A DNA stretch of 28,561 bases from AP-16 sp036395835 (GCA_036395835.1 DASWCW010000156.1:1-28561); one strand, 5' to 3'. Positions 9,745 to 19,390 are shown, counted from the stretch's first letter. Program-made: numbers and translations. The notes: generated by a model not told the origin, from the letters alone.

Positions 9745-10485
9745 ATGCCTCTCGACGTGGTCGATCTGCGCAATTTCTACGGCCAGGCGCTCGGCACGGT
9801 GGCACGGCGGTTCGTGAGCCGGGGGATCCGCGCACGCTGGCAGGACTTGCGTGGACTGCGGGTGCTGGGGATCGGCTATCCGACCCCATACCTCGGGCTG
9901 TTTCGCGAGGAAGCCGAGCGATGTCTCGCCTTCATGCCGGCGGCCCAGGGAGTGGTGAAATGGCCTTCCGACCGCCCGGCCCTCGCCGCACTGGTGGATG
10001 ATGACGACCTGCCGCTGCCGGATGCGGCAGTCGACCGCGTGCTGCTCGTTCACGCGATCGAAAATTCGCAGAACGTCGGCGCTCTGCTGCGCGAAGTCTG
10101 GCGCGTGCTGGCGGCGGGCGGGCGCTTGCTCGTCGTCGTGCCGAACCGGCGCGGCGTATGGGCGCGGATCGATACCACGCCGTTCGGCCATGGCCACCCG
10201 TATTCGCGACCCCAGATCACGCATTTGCTCCGCGAGACCTGGTTCACTCCCACCGGTTGGCACGAGGCGCTCTATGTGCCGCCGATTCCCCGCAAATGGT
10301 TCCTGCGCTCGGCGATCGCCTGGGAACGCACCGGAGCCGCGCTCTCCGCGCCGTTCGCCGGCGTTCACATCGTCGAGGCGACCAAGCAGGTGTATCGCGC
10401 GATCCCGGCGCGGCGCGAACGCCGCCGCCTCGTGCCTGCGCTCGATCCCGTGCTGGCACCCTCGCCGGGCGGCGTCCCGGGATAG
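9745..10485 (+). CDS. Class I SAM-dependent methyltransferase
   Basis: From ATG 9745 this is a 246-residue Rossmann-fold methyltransferase. Motif I is LRVLGIGYPTPYL (about 38-50), and the fold continues with DLPLPDAAVDRVLLVHAIEN and LREVWRVLAAGGRLLVVVPN. The last of these is the typical motif after the fourth strand. The C-terminal part (PRKWFLRSAIAWERTG) is not one I can tie to a substrate. The open frame runs far upstream, but that part is opposite gloB and has no family sequence. The ATG has no strong ribosome site, so the start is provisional. It lies divergent from gloB with 120 bases between them. Confidence 0.87.
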   Translation: MPLDVVDLRNFYGQALGTVARRFVSRGIRARWQDLRGLRVLGIGYPTPYLGLFREEAERCLAFMPAAQGVVKWPSDRPALAALVDDDDLPLPDAAVDRVLLVHAIENSQNVGALLREVWRVLAAGGRLLVVVPNRRGVWARIDTTPFGHGHPYSRPQITHLLRETWFTPTGWHEALYVPPIPRKWFLRSAIAWERTGAALSAPFAGVHIVEATKQVYRAIPARRERRRLVPALDPVLAPSPGGVPG

Positions 10486-10500
10486 CCTGCGGATAGCCCG

Positions 10501-10570
10501 TAGCCCGCATGGAGCGAAGCGCAATGCGGGGAATGGCGTTCCCGGATTTCGCTACGCTCCATCCGGGCTA
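10501..10570. repeat. 70-bp imperfect palindrome (REP-like)
   Basis: The element starts TAGCCCGCATGGAGCGAAGC and ends GCTACGCTCCATCCGGGCTA. The second half is the near reverse complement of the first, so single strands would fold into a long hairpin. It lies between the convergent methyltransferase and DUF4167 genes and could act as a two-way terminator. It resembles the abundant palindromic repeats of Bradyrhizobium and Rhodopseudomonas genomes. Confidence 0.75.
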
Positions 10571-10586
10571 CAAAGTTCCAACGCCC

Positions 10587-11339
10587 TCACTCGTTGGTCG
10601 GACCGCCGCTCGGCCCGGGGGGCGGAGTGCTGGGCTCCTCGGCCGGCGCGCCCGAGCCCGAGGCATGCTGCTGCTGGGATCCCGGCATTTCGCCGCGCGG
10701 ACCATGCCGACGCCGGCGCCGGCGGTGCAGCGGAAATCGATCCGGCTGCCCGTCGAATCCGTTTTGGCCCTGCCCCGGATACGAAGGCTGCGGGCCGCTG
10801 CCGGTAATGAATGACGGCAGCCGTTCCCCGTCCCCTTGTTGTTCCGGCCGGCCTGCAGGCGGACGCCCGCCATAGGGCTGCTGCTGCTCGCGCGGCTGAT
10901 GCGGCTGGTAGGGTTGGGGGTCGCGGCCAGGATAATGTTGGCCCTCCCGTTGATAAGGCTGAGCCTCGCGCGGGGGATAAGGCTGAGACTGCGGTTCGCG
11001 GCCGAACGGCGAATCGCCCCCGTGATCGTCCTCGGCGTCTTCCCCGCCGTCCTCGCGCGGCTCGCCTTCGGGGCGGAAATAAGGCTGGCTTTGCCGAAAC
11101 TGCTCCTGGGCCGCGGCGATCAGCCGGAAATAATGCTCGGCGTGCTGATAGTAGTTTTCGGCCGCGACCGGATCGCCGGACGCCTGGGCGTCGCGGGCAA
11201 GCTGGATGTATTTTTCGGCGACGTGGGAAGCGGTTCCGCGGACTTTCACGTCGGGACCGTTCGACTCGTAGATCCGGGTCAGGGGGTTCTGGCCCTTGCG
11301 GTTTCGCCCGCGCATGCGTTTGTTCTGACCGTTTCTCAT
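10587..11339 (-). CDS. DUF4167 domain protein
   Basis: This 250-residue protein has the conserved DUF4167 N-terminus: MRNGQNKRMRGRNRKGQNPL, then RIYESNGPDVKVRGTASHVAE (in part) and KYIQLARDAQASGDPVAAENYYQHAEHYFR (in part). After residue 90 it becomes low-complexity, rich in Gln, Pro, Tyr and Arg, with a basic HRRRRRRH patch. The N-terminal part resembles a small RNA- or ribosome-associated basic protein, but the function is unknown. Its position downstream of prmC on the same strand is conserved in alphaproteobacteria, though here 443 bases separate the two. Confidence 0.9.
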   Translation of the reverse strand: MRNGQNKRMRGRNRKGQNPLTRIYESNGPDVKVRGTASHVAEKYIQLARDAQASGDPVAAENYYQHAEHYFRLIAAAQEQFRQSQPYFRPEGEPREDGGEDAEDDHGGDSPFGREPQSQPYPPREAQPYQREGQHYPGRDPQPYQPHQPREQQQPYGGRPPAGRPEQQGDGERLPSFITGSGPQPSYPGQGQNGFDGQPDRFPLHRRRRRRHGPRGEMPGSQQQHASGSGAPAEEPSTPPPGPSGGPTNE

Positions 11340-11782
11340 GGCTCGTTAGTTCACCACTCCCTTTTGCGGCGGTCGCCCGCCTCTTCCCGGGTCTCTCCGG
11401 CACACACGCCGGCTTCTCGCGGCCACTTGGCCGCGCCCGGCAGGCGCAAGCCCGCAAGTTCAGGACTTCGCGCCGAATTGGATCTTTGTCACGATAACCG
11501 CAGCAACCTCTTCGCCGCGACCTCGCCGCGGTGTTGCCAACCCCTTATCCCGCGCGCAACCTTGAACGGCGCACGCCAAACCGGTGATGCAGCATCCCGT
11601 ATCCCGAGCCGGCGAACCCTTGCCCTTCGGGGCTTGTCCGCCTCACCGCGCCGCAGCCTCGAGGAGCCTTGCTCCGGGCCTTTGTGGCGGCGCGTCACCG
11701 TCGTCTCGGGTCGATTCCGTGGCCGAACCGTAGTCGGTCTCGCGCGATAATCAAGCGGTTTTTTGCCGGCGCTCCGGGGGGT
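11340..11782. other. Gene-free gap between prmC and DUF4167
   Basis: These 443 bases lie downstream of prmC and upstream of the DUF4167 gene (both minus strand). I see no supported gene. Frames are open only because of high GC. No perfect hairpin plus T-run is evident on the minus strand. The region should hold the DUF4167 promoter, but I cannot place it. Confidence 0.4.
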
Positions 11783-12658
11783 TCACAGGGGCCGCCGAAC
11801 GATCAGCGCACGTGGCACACCATTGAGGTCGGGGCGCGTCGCACGGATTACAAGGCCTGCGGCAGCGAAAATCGCCGCCACCGGATCGACCATTCCGGCG
11901 CCGAGCTCGACGATGATGTGCGCCCCCGGCGCAATGAGCCGCCGCGCGTCGACCGCAATCCGGCGATACGCCGCGAGCCCGTCTGCTCCCCCGTCGAGCG
12001 CCAGCTTCGGATCGAACTTGCGCACCTCGGGATCGAGCCGCGGCCATTCCCGCTCGGCCACATAGGGCGGATTGGAGACGACGAGATCGAAGCCGCCGCC
12101 GAGCGCGGCGCCGAAATCGCAGGCGACGAATGCCGCGCGCCGGGAAAATCCGAGCCGCTCGCAATTTTCGTGCGCCAAGTCGAGTGCCGCGGGGCTCACG
12201 TCCGTTCCCACGCCCTCGGCGCCTTCGAGCTCGTGCAGTAGCGCGAGCAGCAGCGCGCCGGATCCGGTGCCGAGGTCGGCGACGCGCAGACATCGGCCCG
12301 GTTTGCCCTCGACCACACCAAGCGCCGCTTCGACCAGGGTCTCGGTCTCGGGCCGCGGCACCAGGACGGCCGGCGTGATCACGAACGGCAGGCTCCAGAA
12401 CTCCTTGGCGCCGACGATGCGGGCCACCGGCTCGCGGCCGATACGCCGTGCCGCGAAGGCCCGGATGCGCTCGGCTTCCTGGCTGTTGATCGTCCGGCCG
12501 GACTGTACCGTCAGGCCGGCATGATCGAGCCCGAGCGCATGGCTCACCAGGACCCGCGCATCGAGCTCGGGCGTGTCGAGCCCCGCTTCGCGAAAGGCGG
12601 TGGCGAGCGCCCGACGCGCGACCGCGACCGAAACCGCCGGTTCGAGACCGCCGGTCAT
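11783..12658 (-). CDS. prmC: Release factor glutamine methyltransferase
   Basis: PrmC methylates the Gln of the GGQ motif in peptide-chain release factors. The 291-residue protein has the N-terminal helical domain, the linker RIVGAKEFWSLPF, the SAM-binding motif VADLGTGSGALLLAL (about 127-140) and the catalytic NPPY at 196-199. The ATG overlaps the TGA of prfA by four bases (ATGA), which indicates translational coupling with its own substrate. All key residues are present. Confidence 0.96.
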   Translation of the reverse strand: MTGGLEPAVSVAVARRALATAFREAGLDTPELDARVLVSHALGLDHAGLTVQSGRTINSQEAERIRAFAARRIGREPVARIVGAKEFWSLPFVITPAVLVPRPETETLVEAALGVVEGKPGRCLRVADLGTGSGALLLALLHELEGAEGVGTDVSPAALDLAHENCERLGFSRRAAFVACDFGAALGGGFDLVVSNPPYVAEREWPRLDPEVRKFDPKLALDGGADGLAAYRRIAVDARRLIAPGAHIIVELGAGMVDPVAAIFAAAGLVIRATRPDLNGVPRALIVRRPL

Positions 12659-13728
12659 GCCGAATCCTCGGCCAGCAAGGCGGCCTGAGTTTCGGTGACG
12701 AGCGCATCGACGATCTCGCCGAGCGCCTCCCCCTCGATGACCTGCGGGAGCTTGTGCAGCGTCAGATTGATGCGATGGTCGGTGACCCGGCCCTGCGGAA
12801 AATTGTAGGTGCGAATGCGCTCGGAACGATCGCCGGTGCCGACCTGACCGCGGCGTTCGGCGGCGCGATCGCTGTCGCGCTTGCGACGCTCCAGATCGTA
12901 GAGCTTGGCGCGGAGCAGGGCCATCGCCTTGGCCCGGTTGCGGTGCTGGGAACGCTCCTCCTGCACGTTGACCACGATTCCGGTCGGCAGGTGCGTCAGT
13001 CGCACCGCGGATTCGGTCTTGTTGACATGCTGGCCGCCGGCGCCGCCGGCACGCAGGGTATCGACCCGCAGATCGCCCTCCGCGATCGCCACGTCGACGT
13101 CCTCCGCCTCGGGCAGCACCGCGACGGTGGCGGTCGAGGTGTGGATGCGCCCGGAAGCCTCCGTCGCCGGGACCCGCTGAACCCGGTGCACGCCGGATTC
13201 GTATTTGAGCTTGGCGAACGCGCCGCGGCCGTGGACTTCGGCAATGATCTCCTTGTATCCGCCGACCGTGCCTTCGCTGGCCGAGATCACTTCGACCTTC
13301 CAGCCCTGCCGCGCGGCGTAGCGTTCGTACATCCGGAATAGATCGCCGGCAAAGCGCGCCGCCTCGTCGCCGCCGGTCCCGGCACGGATTTCGAGGATTA
13401 CGCTGCGCTCGTCCGCCGCGTCCTTCGGGGTGAGCGCCACGCGGATTTCGCGTTCGAGCGTCTCGTGCCGGCGGGCGAGCTCGGCTTTCTCCTGTTCGGC
13501 CAGCGCCCGCATGTCCGGCTCGGTCGCGGGATCCTCGAGGAGCGATTCGAGCCCGCTGAGCTCGTCGGCCGCGTCGCGGTAGCGCTTGATGGCTTCCACC
13601 AGTGGATTGAGCTCGGCGAATTCCCGCGACAGCCGCACATAGCTTTCGCGATCCGGACGGCCGGAGAGCTCGCGTTCGACGGCGGCGTGCCGGGCGATCA
13701 ACGCGTCGAGCTTGGTTGCGGGGATCAT
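12655..13728 (-). CDS. prfA: Peptide chain release factor 1
   Basis: RF1 recognises UAA and UAG stop codons and triggers peptide release. The 357-residue protein has an N-terminal helical domain, the stop-codon-reading motif PAT in VQRVPATEASGRIH, and the GGQ motif at residues 231-233 in GAGGQHVNKTES. The C-terminal part contains RTYNFPQGRVTDHRINLTLH. The ATG at 13728 gives the family length. The frame is open further upstream, but that stretch overlaps ptsP. It begins ten bases after ptsP and overlaps prmC. Confidence 0.97.
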   Translation of the reverse strand: MIPATKLDALIARHAAVERELSGRPDRESYVRLSREFAELNPLVEAIKRYRDAADELSGLESLLEDPATEPDMRALAEQEKAELARRHETLEREIRVALTPKDAADERSVILEIRAGTGGDEAARFAGDLFRMYERYAARQGWKVEVISASEGTVGGYKEIIAEVHGRGAFAKLKYESGVHRVQRVPATEASGRIHTSTATVAVLPEAEDVDVAIAEGDLRVDTLRAGGAGGQHVNKTESAVRLTHLPTGIVVNVQEERSQHRNRAKAMALLRAKLYDLERRKRDSDRAAERRGQVGTGDRSERIRTYNFPQGRVTDHRINLTLHKLPQVIEGEALGEIVDALVTETQAALLAEDSA

Positions 13729-13738
13729 GGAAAAATCG

Positions 13739-16006
13739 TCAGAGCTGGAGGCCCTCGGCGGCCGCAAAGGCCTCGAGCCGGTCGCGAATGGCAACGCTGC
13801 CGACCGGGCTTTCGACCATGGGGCCCAACAGCGATTCCACTTTGCGCGCGTCGAGATCGAGCAGCATGGCCTTGACCGGCCCGATCGACGAGGGAGTGAG
13901 CGAGAGCAGTCGATAGCCCAAGCCCACGAGCGCCAGCGCCCCGATCGGCTTCGACGCGAGCTCACCGCACAAGGTCACCGGCTTGCCGCAGGCCCGGCCC
14001 TTGTCGGCAATGGTCTTGAGCGCACGCAACACCGGGCTGGACAGCGGATCGAACCGCTCCGCCACCCGCCGATTGCTGCGATCGACCGCATATAGGAACT
14101 GGAACAGGTCGTTGGAACCGACCGAGAGGAAATCCGCGCGCGCGAACAGCTCGTCGAGCTGATAGAGCAAGGCCGGCACTTCGACCATGGCGCCGACCTC
14201 CACCCGGTCGGGAAGCCTGTGGCCATGCCGCCGCAAATGCGTCAACTCGTGCTCGACCATCGCCTTGGCGCGGTCGAATTCCTCGATCGAAGCGACCATG
14301 GGGAACATCACGCGAAGCTCGCGGGCTTCGGCGGCCTTGAGCAGCGCGCGGATCTGGCTGCGCAGCAATCCCGGGCGGTCGAGCCCGAGCCGGATCGCCC
14401 GCCAGCCGAGCGCCGGGTTCTCCTCCTCGACCGCGCGCATATAGGGCAGCACCTTGTCGCCGCCGATGTCGAGCGTGCGAAACGTGACCGGCAGCTCGCC
14501 CGCGATCTCCAGCACCGAACGGTAGAGCGAGAGTTGCTCGCTCGTGCGCGGGAAGGCGGCCGCGACCATGAACTGCAATTCGGTGCGGAACAGCCCGATG
14601 CCGGCGGCGCCGGATTCGGCAAGATGCGGAAGGTCGACCAGAAGCCCGGCATTGAGCATCAGGCTGACGGGCTCGGCATCCTTGGTGACGCTCGGGGCGT
14701 CGCGGAGCGCCCGATATTGTGCTTGCCGCCTGGCCCGGAACCGCACCTTCTCGGCGTAGGCGGCCTCGATGTCGGGCGGGGGACGCACGTGGATCTCGCC
14801 TGACGAGCCATCGACGATGATCGCATCGCCGGGATCGACGAGGCCTGTCGCATTGTCGATCTGACCGGTCGCCGCGATCCCCAGCGCTCGCGCCACGATC
14901 GCGACATGCGAGTTCGGCCCGCCTTCCTCCAGCACCAGACCGCGCAGCCGCGACCGATCGTAATCGAGCAGGGCCGCCGGACCCATGGAGCGGGCGACGA
15001 TGATGGCATTGTCCGGCAGTTGCTCCTTGGCCGGCGCGTGGTGCTTCCCGGTGAGCTGCCGCATCAGCCGGTTGGCGAGATCGTCAAGGTCGTGCAGGCG
15101 TTCCCGCAGGTAGGGATCCGTCTGGCGCAGCATGCGGGCGCGGGCGTCCGACTGTACGCGTTCGACCGCGGCCTCCGCGGTCAGTCCGGTGACCACGGCT
15201 TCGCGCAGCTTGTGCAGCCAGCCGCGATCGTAGGCGAACATGCGAAAGGCCTCGAGCACCTCCTTGTGCTCGCCTCCGTCGGCGACGTCGCCGCGCTCCA
15301 GGAGCAGATCGAGGTCCGCGCGCAGCGCATCGATCGCCGTTTCGAGCCGCTGCAGCTCCTTTTGCGCATCGTCCGCGATGAAATTGGTGACGACGACGCG
15401 CGGCTCGTGCAGCACCACGTGGCCGAGGCCGATGCCGTCGGCGATCGCCAGCCCCCCGAGGTGCAGCGGGCGGCGCGCCGCAGGTTCCGCGCCGGGCCTG
15501 GCGAGCGCCGATAGCTCGCCGGAGGCGATCATCTCGGCGAGCACCATCGCGGTGGTCTGCAGCGCCTCCTCTTCTTCCTCGGAATAGGTCCGGCGCGCCC
15601 GGTTCTGCACCACCAGCACGCCCAGCGTGTTGCCGGCGCGCAGGATCGGCACCCCGAGGAACGAGTGGTAGATTTCTTCGCCGGTTTCCGGCCGATACGA
15701 GAAGGCCGGGTGGGTGTGCGCGTCCGACAGATTGATCGATCGGGCTTCGCGGGCCACCAGGCCGACCAGGCCTTCATCGGAGCGCATCACCGTCAAGTGC
15801 ACGGCCTGCCGATTGAGACCTTCGGTGGCGTAGAGCTCGAGCGTGCCGTCCACGCGCAACACGTAGACGGAGCACACTTCCGCCACCATGTTGGCGGCGA
15901 TCAGCACGACGATCTTGTCGAGGCGTTCCTGCGCGCTTACGGGTTCCGCCATCACCTCGCGGAGGCGACGCAGCAGCACGCGCGGACCGCCGAGCACACC
16001 ACGCAT
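13739..16006 (-). CDS. ptsP: Phosphoenolpyruvate-protein phosphotransferase, nitrogen PTS enzyme I
   Basis: EI-Ntr takes phosphate from phosphoenolpyruvate and passes it to NPr, then EIIA-Ntr. This is a regulatory chain linked to nitrogen and potassium status and, in rhizobia, to carbon storage. The 755-residue protein has an N-terminal GAF domain (about residues 20-165), which senses glutamine in studied homologues. The phosphohistidine domain carries His367 in GGPNSHVAIVARALG. The PEP-binding barrel has GIGLFRTELQFM and DFLSVGSNDLFQF, with Cys680 in VTLCGE. AGAGGA precedes the ATG by about five bases. The lysC-ptsP-prfA-prmC order is typical of Rhizobiales. Confidence 0.96.
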   Translation of the reverse strand: MRGVLGGPRVLLRRLREVMAEPVSAQERLDKIVVLIAANMVAEVCSVYVLRVDGTLELYATEGLNRQAVHLTVMRSDEGLVGLVAREARSINLSDAHTHPAFSYRPETGEEIYHSFLGVPILRAGNTLGVLVVQNRARRTYSEEEEEALQTTAMVLAEMIASGELSALARPGAEPAARRPLHLGGLAIADGIGLGHVVLHEPRVVVTNFIADDAQKELQRLETAIDALRADLDLLLERGDVADGGEHKEVLEAFRMFAYDRGWLHKLREAVVTGLTAEAAVERVQSDARARMLRQTDPYLRERLHDLDDLANRLMRQLTGKHHAPAKEQLPDNAIIVARSMGPAALLDYDRSRLRGLVLEEGGPNSHVAIVARALGIAATGQIDNATGLVDPGDAIIVDGSSGEIHVRPPPDIEAAYAEKVRFRARRQAQYRALRDAPSVTKDAEPVSLMLNAGLLVDLPHLAESGAAGIGLFRTELQFMVAAAFPRTSEQLSLYRSVLEIAGELPVTFRTLDIGGDKVLPYMRAVEEENPALGWRAIRLGLDRPGLLRSQIRALLKAAEARELRVMFPMVASIEEFDRAKAMVEHELTHLRRHGHRLPDRVEVGAMVEVPALLYQLDELFARADFLSVGSNDLFQFLYAVDRSNRRVAERFDPLSSPVLRALKTIADKGRACGKPVTLCGELASKPIGALALVGLGYRLLSLTPSSIGPVKAMLLDLDARKVESLLGPMVESPVGSVAIRDRLEAFAAAEGLQL

Positions 16007-16195
16007 GAGGGTCCTCTCGCCCGGCCCGCCCTGTTCCGCGCCAGCATGGCCCGGTCAGGACGATCCGGCAAATCTCTTGACGATCTCGCAGGCTGCGAGG
16101 CAGCCGAGCCGGCCGTGGGCCGATCGCGATCCCGCTCGCCGCCGTCCGGCCGAAACGGCCGGCCCCAGCCTGCGGAGGCAGCGGACCCGGAATGG

Positions 16196-17446
16196 CTACC
16201 CGTCGAGGCCGTATAGCGAATGCAGCGTGCGCACCGCAAGCTCGGTATAGGCCGCGTCGATCAGCAGCGAAAACTTGATCTCGGACGTGGTGATGGCCCG
16301 GATGTTGATGCCGCGCTCCGCCAGCGCCCGGAACGCCTGGGCCGCGACGCCGGCGTGGCTGCGCATGCCGATGCCGATCACCGAGACTTTCGCGACATCG
16401 TTGGCGCCGTCGACCCGTTCGTAGCCGATCGCGGGTCTCGAGCCGGCGAGCACGGCGTTGGCGCGCGCGTAATCGCCGGCCGGCACCGTGAAGGTGATGT
16501 CGGTCGTCGCCCCGTCGCCCGAGACGTTCTGCACGATCATGTCGACGTTGATGTTCGCCTCGGCGAGCGGGCCGAAGATCGCCGCGGCGACCCCGGGCTT
16601 GTCCTGAACCCGACGGATCGAGATCTGCGCCTCGTCCTTGGAAAAGGCGATCCCGGTCACGACGTGCTGCTCCACGATCTCCTCCTCGTCGCAAATCAGG
16701 GTCCCGGCCGGCGACCCGCGCGGCCCGGCGGTATCGGGCTGCTCGAAGCTCGAGCGCACGCAGATGCGCACATTATGCACCATCCCGAGCTCGACCGAGC
16801 GTACCTGCAGCACTTTGGCGCCCAGCGATGCGAGCTCCAGCATTTCCTCGAAGGCGATCTTCTCCAGCCGCCGCGCCTTGGGCACCACCCGGGGATCGCT
16901 GGTGTAGACGCCGTCGACATCGGTATAGATGTCGCAGCGATCGGCTTGGATCGCCGCCGCGACCGCGACCGCGGAAGTGTCGGACCCGCCGCGGCCGAGC
17001 GTGGTGATCCGGCCGGTCTCGCCGTGCACCCCTTGGAACCCGGAGATCACCGCGACCTCGCCTCGCTCCTTGAAGCGGCGGACGAGCTCCGCGCCGTTGA
17101 CTTCGAGGATCCGGGCGAGCCCGTGGGCATCCGTGGTCGCAATCGGGATCTGCCAGCCCTGCCAGGACCGGGCCGCCACTCCGATCCCCTGCAGCGCAAT
17201 GGCGAGCAGCCCGGAGGTGACCTGCTCGCCCGAGGCCACCACGGTGTCGTACTCGCGCGCGTCGTGCAGAACGGCGGCTTCCCGGCACCATTCGACCAGC
17301 CGGTTGGTGGTGGCGGCCATCGCGGAGACCACGACGGCAACCTCGTGGCCGGCGTCGACCTCGCGCTTGACGTGCCGCGCGACGTTGCGGATGTGCTCGA
17401 TGTCGGCCACCGAGGTCCCGCCGAATTTCATCACCAGGCGACCCAT
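16196..17446 (-). CDS. lysC: Aspartate kinase
   Basis: Aspartokinase phosphorylates aspartate, the first step to lysine, threonine, methionine and diaminopimelate. The 416-residue protein opens with MGRLVMKFGGTSV, the kinase nucleotide-binding motif (residues 7-13). It has SGEQVTSGLLA and TLGRGGSDTSAVAVAAAI in the catalytic domain. Two ACT domains follow (VQDKPGVAAAIFGPLAEANI and VIGIGMRSHAGVAAQAF), which usually bind lysine or threonine for feedback control. A GGAAG sequence sits near the start. The frame is open upstream, but that stretch shows no family sequence and overlaps ubiG. It is divergent from ubiG, with 189 bases to ptsP. Confidence 0.96.
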   Translation of the reverse strand: MGRLVMKFGGTSVADIEHIRNVARHVKREVDAGHEVAVVVSAMAATTNRLVEWCREAAVLHDAREYDTVVASGEQVTSGLLAIALQGIGVAARSWQGWQIPIATTDAHGLARILEVNGAELVRRFKERGEVAVISGFQGVHGETGRITTLGRGGSDTSAVAVAAAIQADRCDIYTDVDGVYTSDPRVVPKARRLEKIAFEEMLELASLGAKVLQVRSVELGMVHNVRICVRSSFEQPDTAGPRGSPAGTLICDEEEIVEQHVVTGIAFSKDEAQISIRRVQDKPGVAAAIFGPLAEANINVDMIVQNVSGDGATTDITFTVPAGDYARANAVLAGSRPAIGYERVDGANDVAKVSVIGIGMRSHAGVAAQAFRALAERGINIRAITTSEIKFSLLIDAAYTELAVRTLHSLYGLDG

Positions 17447-17588
17447 CGCGGCTTCCAAGAGGCTGATGGCGTGAGCGCACACGGCCTCGGGGGAGCACCG
17501 GCGCAAAAAGGCGCGTATACATACCGATGCGCCGATGCGGTCGCAACCGCGCTTGATTTTCCGGTCCGCTGCCGCCGAGGAACGAGAG

Positions 17589-18341
17589 ATGCCCGAACCT
17601 TTAGCCACAAGCTCCAGCGTCGATCCCGCGGAAGTCGCGCAGTTCTCCGCGCTCGCCGCCGAGTTCTGGGATCCGCGGGGCAAGATGCGCATGCTGCACC
17701 GGATCAACCCGATCCGGCTGCGCTTCATCCGCGACCACGCCTGCCGGCAATTCGGTCGCGACGCCGGCCGGCTCGATTGCCTCGCGGGCTTGCGCATTCT
17801 CGATATCGGCTGTGGCGGCGGCCTGTTGTCGGAGCCCCTGGCGCGGCTCGGCGCCTCGGTCGTGGGCGCGGATCCGTCGGCAAGCAACATCGAGGTGGCG
17901 AAGCGCCATGCGGCCGAAGCCGGCGTTGTGGTCGATTATCGCGCCTCGACTGCCGAGGCGCTCGGCCGTGCGGGCGAGACCTTCGACCTCGTGATGGCGA
18001 TGGAAGTGGTCGAGCACGTAGCCGACGTGCGCGGCTTCATCGGCAGCTGCGCAGCCCTGGTGCGGCCAAACGGGCTCATGATCGCCGCGACCATCAATCG
18101 GACGCTCAAGAGCTTCGCGCTCGCCATCGTGGGAGCCGAATACGTGCTCGGCTGGCTGCCGCGAGGGACCCATCGCTGGGACAAATTGGTAACGCCGAAC
18201 GAGCTCGAAGCCGCGATGGAACGCGCCGGCCTGCGCTTCGTCGAGATCAAGGGGGTCGTCTACGATCTGCTCGCCGACGCCTGGAAGCTCTCGGACGATG
18301 TCGACGTGAACTACATGGTCGCGGCCAAGCGGCGGGATTGA
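17589..18341 (+). CDS. ubiG: Ubiquinone biosynthesis O-methyltransferase UbiG
   Basis: UbiG carries out both O-methylations in ubiquinone synthesis. The 250-residue protein has the UbiG signature: EVAQFSALAAEFWDPRGKM near the start, MLHRINPIRLRFI, the SAM motif LDIGCGGGLLSEPLARLGA (about 71-89), EVVEHVADV, and the C-terminal DVDVNYMVAAKR. GAGG at 17577-17580 lies eight bases before the ATG and decides this start over one 54 bases upstream. It is divergent from lysC, as in other Rhizobiales. Confidence 0.96.
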   Translation: MPEPLATSSSVDPAEVAQFSALAAEFWDPRGKMRMLHRINPIRLRFIRDHACRQFGRDAGRLDCLAGLRILDIGCGGGLLSEPLARLGASVVGADPSASNIEVAKRHAAEAGVVVDYRASTAEALGRAGETFDLVMAMEVVEHVADVRGFIGSCAALVRPNGLMIAATINRTLKSFALAIVGAEYVLGWLPRGTHRWDKLVTPNELEAAMERAGLRFVEIKGVVYDLLADAWKLSDDVDVNYMVAAKRRD

Positions 18342-18384
18342 CCGGCGCTTTTCTTCTCCTCAAAGAACTTCAAGCTACATCCCG

Positions 18385-19278
18385 ATGATCGATTTCAGCT
18401 GGCTGTGGGCGGTGTTCACGATCATCGCCGCCGTGGGACAGACCGCGCGCAACGCGATGCAGCGCGAGCTTACGGCAAGGCTCGGCACCGTGGGCGCGAC
18501 CCACGTGCGGTTTCTGTTCGGCTGCCCATTTGCGCTGCTGTTTCTCGTGGCGGTGCTGCTGGCCAAGGGCGTCGCGCCGCCGCATGCGGGCGCCACGTTC
18601 TGGCCGTGGATCCTGGCCGGCACGCTGTCGCAGATTTGCGCGACAGCCCTGATGCTCGCCGCCATGGGCGAGCGCTCGTTCGTGGTCGCCATCGCCTATA
18701 CCAAGACCGAGCCGGTGCAGGTCGCGCTGTTCGGGCTCGCCTTTCTGGGCGACGCGCTCAGTCTTCCGAGCGCGGTCGCAATCCTCGTGGCGACCGGCGG
18801 CGTGATCGTGATGTCGTGGAAACGCAAGGCCGGCGGCGGATTGTGGCCGGTCGTGCTCGGGCTTTCTGCCGGCTCGATGTTCGCGCTCGCCGCGGTCGGC
18901 TACCGCGGCGCCATCCTGGCGCTGCATTCGCCCGATTTCGTGCTTTCCGCGACCTTCACGCTTGCGGTCGGCCTCACGCTGCAGGCGGGCCTGCTCTCGC
19001 TCTATCTGGCGCTGCGGAGCCCCGTTGTGCTGCGGGCGATCATGTTGGCCTGGAGGCCATCGCTGTTCGCCGGCGCCATGGGCGCGTTCGCCTCGCAATT
19101 CTGGTTCCTGGCGTTTGCGCTCGCGAGCGCCGCGAACGTGCGCACCTTGGCCCTGGTCGAGGTGCTGTTCGCGCAAGCGGTGTCGCACATCGCCTTCAAG
19201 CAGCCCGCGACGTTGCGCGAGGCGCTCGGGATCCTGCTCGTGGTCGGCGGCGTCGTGCTGCTGATCTGGGCGCAGTGA
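18385..19278 (+). CDS. EamA/DMT-family transporter
   Basis: This 297-residue integral membrane protein has about ten hydrophobic segments, including LWAVFTIIAAVGQTA, FALLFLVAVLLAKGV, SAVAILVATGGVIVMSW and ALGILLVVGGVVLLIWA. The segment MGERSFVVAIAYTKTEPVQV is typical of the second half-helix pair in this family. Likely a metabolite permease; the substrate is unknown. It is distinct in sequence from the EamA protein at 7933-8823. It follows ubiG by 43 bases and may be read from the same promoter. No clear ribosome site is visible. Confidence 0.88.
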   Translation: MIDFSWLWAVFTIIAAVGQTARNAMQRELTARLGTVGATHVRFLFGCPFALLFLVAVLLAKGVAPPHAGATFWPWILAGTLSQICATALMLAAMGERSFVVAIAYTKTEPVQVALFGLAFLGDALSLPSAVAILVATGGVIVMSWKRKAGGGLWPVVLGLSAGSMFALAAVGYRGAILALHSPDFVLSATFTLAVGLTLQAGLLSLYLALRSPVVLRAIMLAWRPSLFAGAMGAFASQFWFLAFALASAANVRTLALVEVLFAQAVSHIAFKQPATLREALGILLVVGGVVLLIWAQ

Positions 19279-19355
19279 TCTTCCGAGCTGTCATCGCCCA
19301 GTAGCCCTGGAGCCAATTCGGGTCGCAGCGCATCACAGGACAACCGGGGTTGCTG

Positions 19356-19384
19356 GGTGGGCCCGCATGCGCGGGCCATGACAA
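19356..19384. repeat. Short palindromic intergenic repeat
   Basis: GCCCGCATGCGCGGGC forms a near-perfect hairpin, followed by CATGACAA. It has the same end motif as the repeat at the window start (CGCGCATGACGA). It lies between the convergent EamA and DUF1178 genes and may help terminate transcription in both directions. Confidence 0.5.
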
Positions 19385-19390
19385 GGCCGA

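Noticed and set aside
11751..12707. Alternative minus-strand frame over prmC
   Set aside because: The frame at 11783-12658 has all PrmC motifs; this one is Arg/Ala-rich noise.
16220..18388. A 722-codon plus-strand frame across lysC and ubiG
   Set aside because: It is antisense to lysC and out of frame with ubiG, both certain genes. It has no motif.
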